Positions 1 to 11,407 of a DNA stretch of 64,000 nucleotides are shown in pieces. Every line of letters begins with the position of its first letter. Position 1 is the first letter of the stretch. This DNA is from CAG-103 sp905215475 (GTDB lineage Bacteria > Bacillota > Clostridia > Oscillospirales > Oscillospiraceae), in the NCBI GenBank assembly GCA_905215475.1, contig CAJMPW010000003.1, positions 62,001 to 126,000 on the forward strand, in the 5' to 3' direction. The position numbers and the translations under genes are program-made. Below the pieces are notes generated by a model that had not been told where the DNA came from, did no database searches, and saw nothing but the letters and a program-made list of their open reading frames with translations.

Positions 1-2
1 CG

Positions 3-839
3 CTCGCACCGTATTCCGTGTGGGCGGTCATCTTTGTGGCCGTGCCGCTCGTGTTCGTGGCCTACTATGCGTTCACGGATGAGAGCTTCCGGTTCACGAC
101 CGAAAACCTGACGAAATTCTTCACCGCCGTGAGCACCATCACCGATGACAGCGGCGCCACGCGCGAGGTACACACCTACCTGCTCATCTTCTGGCGCTCG
201 GTGAAGCTGGCCGTCATCTCCACGGCCGTCTGCCTGCTCATGGGCTACCCCATCGCATATATCATCGCGCGCGCCGCACCGCGCACGCAAAAGACGATCA
301 TCACGCTCATCATGATCCCGATGTGGATGAACTTCCTCATCCGCACCTATGCGTGGATGACCATCCTGCAGGACGCTGGTCTGCTCAACGCGCTCTTTTC
401 TGCGCTGCATCTCGGGCAGGCGCACATCATCGGCACAGAGGCCGCCGTCGTCATCGGCATGGTCTACGACTACTTCCCGTATATGATCCTGCCGATCTAC
501 TCGGTCATGGCCAAGATGGACACGCGCCTGATCGAGGCCGCGCGCGATCTCGGCTGCAACAGTCTCGGCGTGCTGCGCCGGGTCATCTTCCCGCTGAGCC
601 TGCCGGGCGTCGTGTCCGGCATCACGATGGTGCTCATCCCGTCGATCAGCACCTTTTATATCTCGCAGAAGCTCGGCAACGGCAAGTTCTTCCTCATCGG
701 TGATGCCATTGAGGGGCAGTACGTGGCCAACAACCTGCACTTTGCCGCCGCCATTGCCTTCATCCTCATGCTGATCCTGCTGGCGGCCATGGCGCTGATG
801 AAACGCGGCACGAACCGCCATGTCTACGGAGGTGTGTGA
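3..839 (+). CDS. potB: Spermidine/putrescine ABC transporter permease (PotB type), 5' partial
   Basis: Inner-membrane permease of a polyamine importer. The reading frame is open to the window edge and its first residues (L-A-P-Y-S-V-W) look like the first membrane segment of PotB, so the true start lies upstream. About six hydrophobic segments are visible, with the cytoplasmic EAA-type loop (EAARDLGCN, followed by LPGVVSGI) that contacts the ATPase. The next gene starts 2 nt after this stop and has an SD inside this gene's end, so the two are co-transcribed. The ATPase (potA) is presumably just upstream. Family assignment is firm; exact polyamine specificity is inferred from the downstream PotD domain. 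Confidence 0.88.
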   Translation, partial: LAPYSVWAVIFVAVPLVFVAYYAFTDESFRFTTENLTKFFTAVSTITDDSGATREVHTYLLIFWRSVKLAVISTAVCLLMGYPIAYIIARAAPRTQKTIITLIMIPMWMNFLIRTYAWMTILQDAGLLNALFSALHLGQAHIIGTEAAVVIGMVYDYFPYMILPIYSVMAKMDTRLIEAARDLGCNSLGVLRRVIFPLSLPGVVSGITMVLIPSISTFYISQKLGNGKFFLIGDAIEGQYVANNLHFAAAIAFILMLILLAAMALMKRGTNRHVYGGV

Positions 840-840
840 T

Positions 841-2814
841 ATGAAACGAGCTGCAAAAATCTACACCGCCCTCATCTTCGTGTTTCTGTTCGCGCCGATC
901 GTGATCCTGCTGGTGTTCTCATTCAACGACGCAAAGAGCCTGTCGGTCTTTTCCGGCTTCTCATTGAAATGGTATCACGAGCTGTTTCGTGACGCCGAAA
1001 CGCTCAACGCGCTCAAAAACACGCTCATCCTCGCCGTGGTCGCCTCGCTCCTCTCGACCGTGATGGGCACGGCCGCCGCCGTGGGCATGAATAAGCTCCG
1101 CAACAAATATCTGCGCACCGCGCTCGACACCGCGACCGACATCCCCATGATGAACCCGGACATCATCACCGGCATCTCGCTCATGCTCATGTTCGTGTTC
1201 TTCGGCCGGCTGTTCGGCGCGACCACAAGCCTCGGCTTCTGGTCGATGCTTGCGGCGCACATCACCTTCTGCCTGCCGTATGTCATCATGCAGGTGCTGC
1301 CGAAGCTGCAGCAGATGGACCGTGCGCTGCCCGAGGCGGCAATGGATCTCGGCTGCACGCCGGCACGCGCCTTTTTCCGCGTGGAAGTGCCGGAGATCCT
1401 GCCCGGCATCATCACCGGCATGATCATGGCCTTCACGCTCTCGCTCGATGACTTTGTCATCAGCTACTTCACGCAGGGCAGCGGCTTCCAAACGCTGCCG
1501 ATCCGCATCTACAACATGACGAAAAAGACCGTCACGCCGAAAATGTACGCGCTGGCGACGATCATCTTCTTCGTCATCCTCGCGCTGCTGCTGCTGACCA
1601 ACCTCGTCGACGAGGACGACACGCAGCGCATCCGCGACGCCCGCCGCGCCAAGCGCGAGGGCAAGCCCGCCCGTCCCGCACGCAGCGGCGGCAGCCGCCG
1701 TCCCGTGCGCGCCGCCGTCGGCATCCTCGCGGCCGCCGCGCTGCTCATCACCGGCATCAGCATCTACGGCAGCCGGCAGGAGACGCGCGTGCTCAACGTC
1801 TACAACTGGGGCGAATACATCTCCGACGGCTCGGACGATTCGCTCAACACCATCACGGCGTTCGAAGAGTGGTACAAGGCGACCTACGGCGTACCCGTCA
1901 AGGTCAACTACGACACCTACGCCAGCAACGAGGATATGTACGCAAAGCTCAAGAGCGGCGCCGTAAGCTACGATGTCATCATCCCGTCGGACTACATGAT
2001 CGCGCGCATGGAGTCTGAGGATATGCTCCTGCCGCTCAACTACGACAACATCCCGAACTATCAGTATATCTCCGAGGATTTCCGCGGCCTGTACTATGAC
2101 CCGGACGACACCTACACCGTGCCGTACACCTACGGCATCGTGGGCGTGATCTACAACGCAAACGTGGTGGATGAGGCCGATACGGGCAACTGGGATCTCA
2201 TGTGGAACCCGAAGTACGCCGGCAATATCCTGCAGTACAACAATGCGCGCGACGCGCTCGGCACGGCCATGTACCGCGCCGGCATCGACGTCAACACCAC
2301 CGACCACGCTGCGTGGGAGCGGGCGCTGCAGGCGCTCGTCAACCAGCGTCCGCTCGTCAAGAGCTATGTCATGGACGAGATCTACAACATGATGGAGTCC
2401 GGTGAGGCAGCCGTCGCCTCCTACTATGCGGGCGACTACTTCACGATGTGCGATGCGCAGGCGGACAGTGTCGATCTGCAGTTTTACTACCCCGATGAGA
2501 CCAACTACTTCATCGACGCCATGTGCATCCCGTCCTGCTGTCAGGATCAGGAGCTGGCCGAGTGCTTCATCAACTTCATGCTCAGCCGCGAGGCCGCCGT
2601 TGCCAACGCCGAGTATATCTACTACGCCTCGCCGAACCGGCTCGTGTACGAAGACCCGGAATACATCGAGGAAATGGGCGAGGACACGATGGCCATCCTC
2701 TACCCCGACATCGGCTCGTTCCGCGATGAATACAACCGCAGCGCCTACCGCAACCTCGATCAGGCCACGCTGACCTTCGTCAACAGCCTCTGGGAGACGC
2801 TCAAAATCAATTAA
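841..2814 (+). CDS. Fused polyamine ABC permease and substrate-binding protein (PotC-PotD)
   Basis: Single 657-aa polypeptide. Residues ~1-255 are a PotC-type permease (six membrane segments, EAA loop with PEAAMDLGCT near 163-173). A charged Arg/Lys/Pro linker (~257-292) and one more membrane segment (~293-311) lead to a PotD-type periplasmic-binding domain (~316-657, beginning RVLNVYNWGEYIS). The binding domain is thereby tethered outside the membrane instead of being a lipoprotein. I chose ATG 841 because GGAGGTG lies 7 nt upstream; an in-frame upstream codon at 820 would overlap potB. The same fusion is known in other Firmicutes. A terminator follows directly. Confidence 0.9.
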   Translation: MKRAAKIYTALIFVFLFAPIVILLVFSFNDAKSLSVFSGFSLKWYHELFRDAETLNALKNTLILAVVASLLSTVMGTAAAVGMNKLRNKYLRTALDTATDIPMMNPDIITGISLMLMFVFFGRLFGATTSLGFWSMLAAHITFCLPYVIMQVLPKLQQMDRALPEAAMDLGCTPARAFFRVEVPEILPGIITGMIMAFTLSLDDFVISYFTQGSGFQTLPIRIYNMTKKTVTPKMYALATIIFFVILALLLLTNLVDEDDTQRIRDARRAKREGKPARPARSGGSRRPVRAAVGILAAAALLITGISIYGSRQETRVLNVYNWGEYISDGSDDSLNTITAFEEWYKATYGVPVKVNYDTYASNEDMYAKLKSGAVSYDVIIPSDYMIARMESEDMLLPLNYDNIPNYQYISEDFRGLYYDPDDTYTVPYTYGIVGVIYNANVVDEADTGNWDLMWNPKYAGNILQYNNARDALGTAMYRAGIDVNTTDHAAWERALQALVNQRPLVKSYVMDEIYNMMESGEAAVASYYAGDYFTMCDAQADSVDLQFYYPDETNYFIDAMCIPSCCQDQELAECFINFMLSREAAVANAEYIYYASPNRLVYEDPEYIEEMGEDTMAILYPDIGSFRDEYNRSAYRNLDQATLTFVNSLWETLKIN

Positions 2815-2827
2815 ACACAGCGTTTGA

Positions 2828-2858
2828 CCCCGCTCCGGAGCTTTCGGAGCGGGGTTTT
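2828..2858 (+). terminator. Intrinsic terminator after the polyamine transporter
   Basis: Ten-bp GC-rich stem (CCCCGCTCCG with CGGAGCGGGG, 7-nt loop) followed by TTTT, 13 nt after the fusion gene's stop. Confidence 0.85.
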
Positions 2859-2902
2859 GCCGTATCCGGCGCCGTGTGATAGGAAATTATACAAATTTGG
2901 CC

Positions 2903-2931
2903 TTGATTCCCCGCCGCGCTTCACTTATGAT
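2903..2931 (+). promoter_or_regulatory. Sigma-A type promoter for the MATE gene
   Basis: TTGATT (2903-2908), 17-nt spacer, TATGAT (2926-2931), located 45 nt before the MATE start codon and after the preceding terminator. Confidence 0.6.
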
Positions 2932-2976
2932 ATGTCTTTGGATTTTTACGCATTTCGAACAAAAGGTGAGGAAATT

Positions 2977-4362
2977 ATGCAGGCAATGACCAAACAGCGG
3001 CATATGGACATGCTCAACGGGCCGCTCTGGAGCAAGCTCCCGCACTATGCCCTTCCGGTCGCGGCGACCGGCATTCTCGGGCAGCTGTTCAACGCGGCCG
3101 ACGTTGCCGTCGTCGGCAACTTCACGGGTGAGCTGCGCACGGTCGCCGTGGCCGCCGTCGGCGCAAACAGTCCGGTCATCGGGCTGCTGCTGAATCTGTT
3201 CATCGGCATCGCGCTCGGCGCGAACGTCGTCATCGCCAATGCCATCGGCCGCGGCGACCGCGAGACCGTGCACCGCGCCGTGCACACCTCCATCGTCACG
3301 GCGCTCATCGGCGGCGTGCTCGTGGCGCTCGTCGGGCAGCTGATCGCGGGCGGGCTCATGGGTCTGCTCAACGTGCCGGAGGACGTGTATCCGCTGGCGC
3401 TGTCGTACCTGCGCATCTATCTGCTGGGTATGCCAGTCATCCTGCTCTATAACTTTGAGGCCGCCATCTTCCGCAGCATCGGCGACACGAAGGTGCCGCT
3501 GGCCGCACTGACGGTCTCCGGCATTCTGAACGTAATCCTCAACCTGTTTTTCGTCATCGTACTCAAGATGAACGTCAACGGCGTCGCCATCGCAACGGTG
3601 CTCTCGAACGCAGTCAGCTCCGTGCTGCTGCTGCGCCGTCTGCTGCACGGCGACCTTGTGCGCGTGGAGCTGCGGGAACTGCGCATTGACCGCGCCGTCT
3701 TCAATAAGATCATGCGCATCGGTCTGCCGGCCGGCATCCAGACCGCCATTTTCTCGCTGTCGAACATCATCATCCAGTCGGCCATCAACAGCCTCGGCAC
3801 GGTCGTCATGGCCGCCTCGAGCGCTGCGTTCAACATCGAGATCATCGCCTACGACGTGCTCAACTCCTTCAGTCAGGCGTGCACGACCTTCGTCGGGCAA
3901 AACTACGGCGCGGGCAAGATCGACCGCTGCAAAAAGACGATGTTCCTGTGCCTCATCGAGGATTTCATCGCCTCGGCGACCGCCATCGCGCTCGTGCTGC
4001 TCACGGGCAAGCACATTCTTGCGATCTTCAACAGCGATCCCGAAGTCATCGCCATCGGCTACACCCGGCTGCTGTTTCTCTTCGGCTCGTACATCTTCAC
4101 GCTGACGTATGAGATCCTGTCTGGCTATCTGCGCGGCTTCGGCATCTCACTCGCCCCGGCCATTTTGACGCTCTTCGGTGTGTGCGGCGTGCGCATCTTC
4201 TGGATCAAGGCCATCTTCCCGATGCACCGGACGTTCCAGTCGATCCTGCTCGCCTACCCGGTCAGCCTCGCAGCGACCGCCGTGCTGATCATCAGTGCCC
4301 TGCTGATCTGCCGCCCGGCACACAGGCACGCCGCCCGCAGCGCCGAGCAAACGGCAGCATAA
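2977..4362 (+). CDS. MATE family efflux transporter
   Basis: 461-aa integral membrane protein of the multidrug and toxic compound extrusion family. These proteins export cationic compounds in exchange for Na+ or H+. Twelve hydrophobic segments can be counted and the N-terminal half carries the usual LPVAATGILGQLFNAADVAVVG stretch of MATE repeats. The start is the ATG preceded by AGGTGAGG; the frame is open further upstream, but that part overlaps the promoter and reads as non-coding. The gene is single, with its own promoter and a strong terminator. The transported substrate cannot be told. Confidence 0.9.
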   Translation: MQAMTKQRHMDMLNGPLWSKLPHYALPVAATGILGQLFNAADVAVVGNFTGELRTVAVAAVGANSPVIGLLLNLFIGIALGANVVIANAIGRGDRETVHRAVHTSIVTALIGGVLVALVGQLIAGGLMGLLNVPEDVYPLALSYLRIYLLGMPVILLYNFEAAIFRSIGDTKVPLAALTVSGILNVILNLFFVIVLKMNVNGVAIATVLSNAVSSVLLLRRLLHGDLVRVELRELRIDRAVFNKIMRIGLPAGIQTAIFSLSNIIIQSAINSLGTVVMAASSAAFNIEIIAYDVLNSFSQACTTFVGQNYGAGKIDRCKKTMFLCLIEDFIASATAIALVLLTGKHILAIFNSDPEVIAIGYTRLLFLFGSYIFTLTYEILSGYLRGFGISLAPAILTLFGVCGVRIFWIKAIFPMHRTFQSILLAYPVSLAATAVLIISALLICRPAHRHAARSAEQTAA

Positions 4363-4402
4363 AGAATGACGCGCCGTTTCGCGCCCGCGTGTCATGCGCA
4401 AA

Positions 4403-4442
4403 AAACGACCCTGTTTTCACACGAAAACAGGGTCGTTTGAGA
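4403..4442 (+). terminator. Strong intrinsic terminator after the MATE gene
   Basis: Perfect 16-bp stem (4403-4418 with 4423-4438), loop ACAC, with T-rich ends on both strands, so it could act bidirectionally. Confidence 0.85.
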
Positions 4443-4593
4443 TTTCCGGAAAACCCAAGAAGCTCTCCGGAAAACGGCTTGCAGTCCGCCGTGTGCATAA
4501 TCTGCGCACCGGTGGAGAAGCTTACCCCCGCACGTATACGACCGCCGCACGGCGGGTAAAATTTCAGCAGTCAAGAACAAAGGAGATCGGATC

Positions 4594-4920
4594 ATGGGTC
4601 TGAAAAACATCGAAAAAGCACAGGTGCTGCGCCTCGGCGACGAGGTCGAATACCAGCCGGGGCAGATCGTGAGCAAGACGCTCGCGCAAAACCGCGCTCT
4701 GAGCATGACGCTCTTCGCCTTCGAGCAGGATGAGGAGATCAGCACGCACACTGCCGACGGCGACGCGCTCGTCACCGTGCTCGACGGCACGGGCCGCTTC
4801 ACCATCGACGGCGAGGCGCACCTCGTCTCCGCCGGGGAGAGCATCATCATGCCGGCGCACGTGCCGCACGCGGTCTATGGGCAGACGCGCTTTAAGATGC
4901 TGCTGACCGTGATCGTATAA
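4594..4920 (+). CDS. Cupin domain protein
   Basis: 108-aa single-domain cupin. The first motif region is at ~46-62 (STHTADGD...VLDGTGRF) and the second has G-E-S-I-I-M-P-A-H-V-P-H near 85-96. Only one histidine is kept in motif 1 and the PxH pair is present in motif 2, so metal binding is uncertain. AAAGGAG lies 10 nt upstream of the ATG. It is monocistronic, with a terminator 25 nt after the stop. Similar small cupins are usually of unknown role (sugar-, metabolite- or metal-binding), and I cannot name a substrate. Confidence 0.8.
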   Translation: MGLKNIEKAQVLRLGDEVEYQPGQIVSKTLAQNRALSMTLFAFEQDEEISTHTADGDALVTVLDGTGRFTIDGEAHLVSAGESIIMPAHVPHAVYGQTRFKMLLTVIV

Positions 4921-4943
4921 CGCGGGATATCCCCGCATATAAG

Positions 4944-4986
4944 ACCCCCGCACTGTTCGGTTTCCGAACGGTGCGGGGGGGTTGTT
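4944..4986 (+). terminator. Intrinsic terminator between cupin and DUF4279 genes
   Basis: Stem CCCCCGCAC...GTTCGG with its complement (4945-4960 with 4964-4979) followed by GTTGTT. It sits between convergent genes. Confidence 0.7.
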
Positions 4987-5479
4987 AATCAAGATAAAAG
5001 TCAAAGCTGACTGCCGCTCCCACGGACGCCCAAAATCCGACGCTGCCGTCCGGAAGGACCAGCTCCGGCAGATCGTTGGATGCCGCAAACACCCGCACAG
5101 TCAGATCGGCATACAAATTGTATTCCTCACATAAGCGACGAACTTCCGCCTCTTTCCCGCACAGCATTTGCTCAAGCTGCTGCAGCGGCTCATCCAAAGC
5201 TTGGCAGTCCATTTTCGGCAGTTCTGCGCTCCAGTATGCGTGCCGCAGCGTCGGGTAAGGCGGCGCTTCCGCCGGGAGAACTGTAAAACCGGGCAGCACT
5301 TGCTCATCCGGCTCACGAATCTCCTTACCGCAGTGCTGCACCTTCCCTTTCCCGGGCGTCGGCGGGCATGACATCGTGGGCGAAATGCCAAGGCCACGCG
5401 TGACCGCGTCCCGCTCAAAATCTGTACCGTCGCGCTTTGTGAGCGTAAAAACCAGCCGAATCTGTGGTGTTTGTTTCAT
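4985..5479 (-). CDS. DUF4279-like protein
   Basis: 164 aa, soluble, no signal peptide. The N-terminal IRLVFTLTKRDG...LGISPT pattern and the alternating small beta-strand segments match DUF4279-type proteins, whose role is not known. The start overlaps the stop of the upstream DUF2812 gene by 4 nt (ATGA) with GGAGGCG before it, so the pair is translationally coupled. Cys residues at several positions (CPP, HCGKE, CQA, LCGK, LCEE) show no clear metal motif. The family call is from pattern memory and moderately sure. Confidence 0.6.
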   Translation of the reverse strand: MKQTPQIRLVFTLTKRDGTDFERDAVTRGLGISPTMSCPPTPGKGKVQHCGKEIREPDEQVLPGFTVLPAEAPPYPTLRHAYWSAELPKMDCQALDEPLQQLEQMLCGKEAEVRRLCEEYNLYADLTVRVFAASNDLPELVLPDGSVGFWASVGAAVSFDFYLD

Positions 5480-6024
5480 GTTCGCCTCCGTACATACGCT
5501 TTGCGCGCGTTCCGGAGCATAAGAACGCTCACAAGATAATACAGAGCAGCCGCAAGAAAAACAGATGCGAGGAATCCAAACATCGCTGTGTCCACTGCTT
5601 CAAACACAAAATAGAGCAGAAATTCGACCGCTGCCAAAAACAGCGTCACGATCAACATCTGCACATGGAAGTGCTGGAAGAAGGCATTGCGCTCATCCTT
5701 TACGCGCGCATATGCAGCATCCATTTTCTCAGGGGCAGCTTCAAAGGCCGAAATACTCTTTGACACGATCTTCGAGCCCGACTTGCGATATCGCTGCTCT
5801 GCGTGGAAATAATCATTGAAGGCATAGTCATAGCGACGTCCGTCCACACTCCAAAACAGGAAAAATTCCTTATGCGCGGGGGCTGATTTTCGAAAAATGA
5901 ACTGCCACCGGCGCAGCTCGCAAAGCGTCCACCCCTGCTCCGCCATGGCAGAAAGCCAGCGCTCGACCTGATTGACCGTTGCCCGCGTATATGGATGAAA
6001 ACATTTCTTTTTCGTCACGGGCAT
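5476..6024 (-). CDS. DUF2812 domain membrane protein
   Basis: 182 aa. An N-terminal soluble DUF2812-type region (about 1-110; conserved W, Q and F/Y residues such as EQGW, FIFRKS, YDYAFNDYF) precedes two C-terminal membrane segments (~120-140 and ~148-168) and a basic tail (RRRT). DUF2812 genes in Firmicutes often sit beside PadR regulators; none is present here. It is the first gene of a two-gene operon with the DUF4279 gene. Function unknown. Confidence 0.65.
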   Translation of the reverse strand: MPVTKKKCFHPYTRATVNQVERWLSAMAEQGWTLCELRRWQFIFRKSAPAHKEFFLFWSVDGRRYDYAFNDYFHAEQRYRKSGSKIVSKSISAFEAAPEKMDAAYARVKDERNAFFQHFHVQMLIVTLFLAAVEFLLYFVFEAVDTAMFGFLASVFLAAALYYLVSVLMLRNARKAYVRRRT

Positions 6025-6125
6025 ATCCGCTTCCCCCTGTCGCGCAATTGATTATGCTACGTGCAATCAATTTAGAATCATTATAATACGCAGCCAGACA
6101 TGGTCTGTCAAACATATGGAAATGC

Positions 6126-6170
6126 AAACCCCGGGCACACAGCTGAAAACCTGTGTGCCCGGGGTTTGTC
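6126..6170. terminator. Bidirectional terminator between ppdK and the DUF2812 gene
   Basis: Perfect 17-bp stem (6126-6142 with 6151-6167), 8-nt loop. The AAA/TTT ends fit termination of ppdK reading leftward. Confidence 0.8.
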
Positions 6171-6206
6171 ATTGAGCGATCATCCCACGCACGGCTGCGT
6201 CGGGGA

Positions 6207-8870
<2,664 letters not shown>

Positions 8871-9312
8871 TCCTTTACCTCCATCTGTAAAGTTATCCAT
8901 GGTATCTTTCGTTTATATTATATCAAACCCCCTGAAAAACCGCCAGAACGAGCGCGCGCAAAACTGTCCAAAGATTCACAAGCGGCGAAAATCGTTTTTA
9001 TGCAGTTTGCAAGAGAATGCCCAAATTCGAAGAATTTTCCGCAATCAAATACAGAATTTATGAATTTTCGTGAATGACGGGCGCAAAAAATGCAAAATCG
9101 GTTTGCCATTTTATACAATCTTTTTCTTTGTGTTCAAAAATCTCTCACCGCGCCGGAATTGTGTGCATTATTCCGGCATTGTAATTCATTTGTATTACAT
9201 ACAGATATATACACCGAACGGTGCGCAGGTACGCAGTGGCGCGCCACCCCCGACTTTCCGCGCGCACGGAAAAGCTCCGGCACCCGCACCCACGATATTA
9301 GGAGGTAAGCAA
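8871..9312. other. Divergent intergenic region, ppdK / first lipase
   Basis: 442 bases without a gene. Toward ppdK there is a TATAAT-type -10 (8917-8922 on the minus strand) but no convincing -35. Toward the lipase the sequence is AT-rich near 9150-9215 and is the likely promoter area, although no good -35/-10 pair stands out, unlike the other three lipases. The lipase SD (AGGAGGT) is at 9299-9306. Confidence 0.5.
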
Positions 9313-11175
9313 ATGACAAGACGAAACAAACGATTTTTGAGCCTGCTGCTGGCACTCACACTGGCCGTGAGCCTGTGTGCGCTCCCGGCGGCGGCCGCAG
9401 ACCGGACCTGCCCGAGCAGCAAAAACGACCCGGTCGTGTTCGTGCATGGTCTGATGGGCTGGGGCGAGCGCGCCGGTCTCAACAGTGTGCTGCCCTACTG
9501 GGGTATGACGACCGGCAGCCTGACGGCATATCTCAACTCCCTCGGCTACGAGACATATTCGGCCACCGTCGGCCCGATCTCGAGCGCATGGGACCGCGCG
9601 TGCGAGCTCTATGCCCAGCTCGCCGGCACGACCGTGGACTACGGCGCGGCGCACAGCGCGGCGCACAGCCACGCCCGCTACGGCATCACCTACGACCGGC
9701 CGCTCTTTGACGGCTGGGGCACGCGCCGCGCCGTGAACCTCGTCGGTCACAGCTTCGGCGGCGCGACGACGCGCCTGTTTCTCGAGCTGATGGCAAACGG
9801 CAGCGCGGAGGAAGTCGCCGCGGCCAAGGCCGCCGACACCGCACCGAGCCCGCTGTTCACCGGCGGCAAGAGCAGCTGGGTGCACTCCATGACCGAGGTC
9901 GCAGCGCCGCATAACGGCACGAGCTTCATTGAATCCAACGGCACGATCATGGACGTGTCCACGAATCTGAGCGAGATGCTCGCCAAGGGCTTCGGCATCA
10001 CGGAGCTCAAGAACCTGCTCGACTTCCAGCTGGAGCAGTTCGGCATCTACAAAGACCCCAATGAGACCGTGCTCGAGACGCTGCAGCGCGTGTTCAGCAC
10101 CGACTTCCTGTCGCACAATGACAACGCCTTCCTCGACCTGACGATCGATAAGTCGCTCGAGATCAATGACGGCATCGGCATCGAGCCGAACGTCTACTAC
10201 TTCTCCTACGCCGGCAACCAGACCGTGCAGGACCCGGTCTCCGGCAACTACATCCCGTCGGCCAGGATGTGGACGCTGTTCTACCCCGGCGCATACAACA
10301 TGGGCAAATATTATGACAAGTACACCGCCGGCGGCTTCTACATCGACAAGAGCTGGCGCCCGAACGACGGCATGGTCAACACTGTGTCCGCCTTCTACCC
10401 CATCCACAGCGACGGCACCTGCCTGACGCGCGACGGCAAGCAGGGCTGGACGAATTACGACGGCTACTCCAACATTAACTTCCAGCCCGGCATCTGGTAC
10501 GTCATGCCCGTGCAGTCGCTGGACCACATCCAGTTTGTCGGCGGTATGCTCAACGGCAGCCTCGTCAAGACGCACGCGCTCTACCGCGGCATCGTGGAGG
10601 ATATCTACAGCACGTACTCCAACACCTCCGTCAGCACCGTCTTCCCGTTCACGGACGTGCCCGAGACCCGCTGGAGCTATCCGTACATCAAGACGCTGTA
10701 TGACGCCGGCGCCATCAGCGGCACGAGCGCCACGACCTTCTCCCCCGCCGCGAACGTGACGCGCGCGCAGTTCGTGACCATACTCGGCCGGCTTTCCGGT
10801 GCGGACGTGTCGAAATACCCGGCCACGCCGTTTTGTGACGTGCCCGAAAGCGCGTGGTACGCGCCCTTTGTCAACTGGGCGCTTGCCAACGGCATCGTCA
10901 GCGGCACGAGCGCCACGGCCTTCTCCCCTGACGCCAGCATCACGCGGCAGGATATGGCCGTGATGATCTACCGCTACACGCAGCGCTACCAGCTGCGCCT
11001 GCAGATGCAGCAGGTCGCGCCCTTCACGGACGAGAGCAGCGTCGCAGCCTATGCTCAGGTCGCCGTGCAGACGCTGCACCGCGCGGGCATCATCAGCGGT
11101 ATGCCCGACGGCAGCTTCCAGCCGTACAGCACCGCCACCCGCGAGCAGGCATGCACCATGCTCTGCAAGCTCTGA
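9313..11175 (+). CDS. Secreted lipase (family I.5/I.6-like) with three SLH domains, copy 1
   Basis: 620 aa. Signal peptide 1-29 (basic start, long Leu/Ala core, PAAAA end), lipase domain ~35-435, short linker, then three S-layer homology repeats (~444-500, 506-565, 568-620) that bind secondary cell-wall polymer. The lipase domain follows the Geobacillus L1/staphylococcal pattern: VHGLMGWG oxyanion strand, nucleophile Ser147 in GHSFGG, Asp352 in PNDGMVNT, His405 in LDHIQ. The structural zinc ligands of those lipases align with Asp94, His114, His120 and Asp270. Likely an ester or lipid hydrolase held on the cell surface. AGGAGGT precedes the ATG. First of four paralogs. Confidence 0.9.
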   Translation: MTRRNKRFLSLLLALTLAVSLCALPAAAADRTCPSSKNDPVVFVHGLMGWGERAGLNSVLPYWGMTTGSLTAYLNSLGYETYSATVGPISSAWDRACELYAQLAGTTVDYGAAHSAAHSHARYGITYDRPLFDGWGTRRAVNLVGHSFGGATTRLFLELMANGSAEEVAAAKAADTAPSPLFTGGKSSWVHSMTEVAAPHNGTSFIESNGTIMDVSTNLSEMLAKGFGITELKNLLDFQLEQFGIYKDPNETVLETLQRVFSTDFLSHNDNAFLDLTIDKSLEINDGIGIEPNVYYFSYAGNQTVQDPVSGNYIPSARMWTLFYPGAYNMGKYYDKYTAGGFYIDKSWRPNDGMVNTVSAFYPIHSDGTCLTRDGKQGWTNYDGYSNINFQPGIWYVMPVQSLDHIQFVGGMLNGSLVKTHALYRGIVEDIYSTYSNTSVSTVFPFTDVPETRWSYPYIKTLYDAGAISGTSATTFSPAANVTRAQFVTILGRLSGADVSKYPATPFCDVPESAWYAPFVNWALANGIVSGTSATAFSPDASITRQDMAVMIYRYTQRYQLRLQMQQVAPFTDESSVAAYAQVAVQTLHRAGIISGMPDGSFQPYSTATREQACTMLCKL

Positions 11176-11187
11176 GCGCATAGAGTC

Positions 11188-11222
11188 AAAACGTCCTCCG
11201 GATTCCCCGGAGGGCGTTTTTT
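11188..11222 (+). terminator. Terminator after lipase copy 1
   Basis: ACG-CCTCCGG / CCGGAGG-CGT stem with one mismatch, followed by TTTTTT. Confidence 0.75.
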
Positions 11223-11324
11223 CACGCGCTGCGGCATCTGCCCAAAAGTTTGGACATTTTTATGCATTTGTCAAAAATTATCTCACATCGGTCGATTTGA
11301 TACAAAATCGGCATGATGTCCGCA

Positions 11325-11353
11325 TTGAAAACGGTCACGCGCAATACTATAAT
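11325..11353 (+). promoter_or_regulatory. Promoter of lipase copy 2
   Basis: TTGAAA (11325-11330), 17-nt spacer, consensus TATAAT (11348-11353). Confidence 0.75.
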
Positions 11354-11407
11354 ACTCAAAAAATAACAGCGCGCTCCGGCGCGCCGGAAAGGAATGTGCA
11401 CAACACC

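Noticed and set aside
9180..9215. Promoter for lipase copy 1 in the AT-rich stretch
   Set aside because: Several TATA-like hexamers exist, but none has a -35 at 16-18 nt that stands out, so no specific promoter is claimed.
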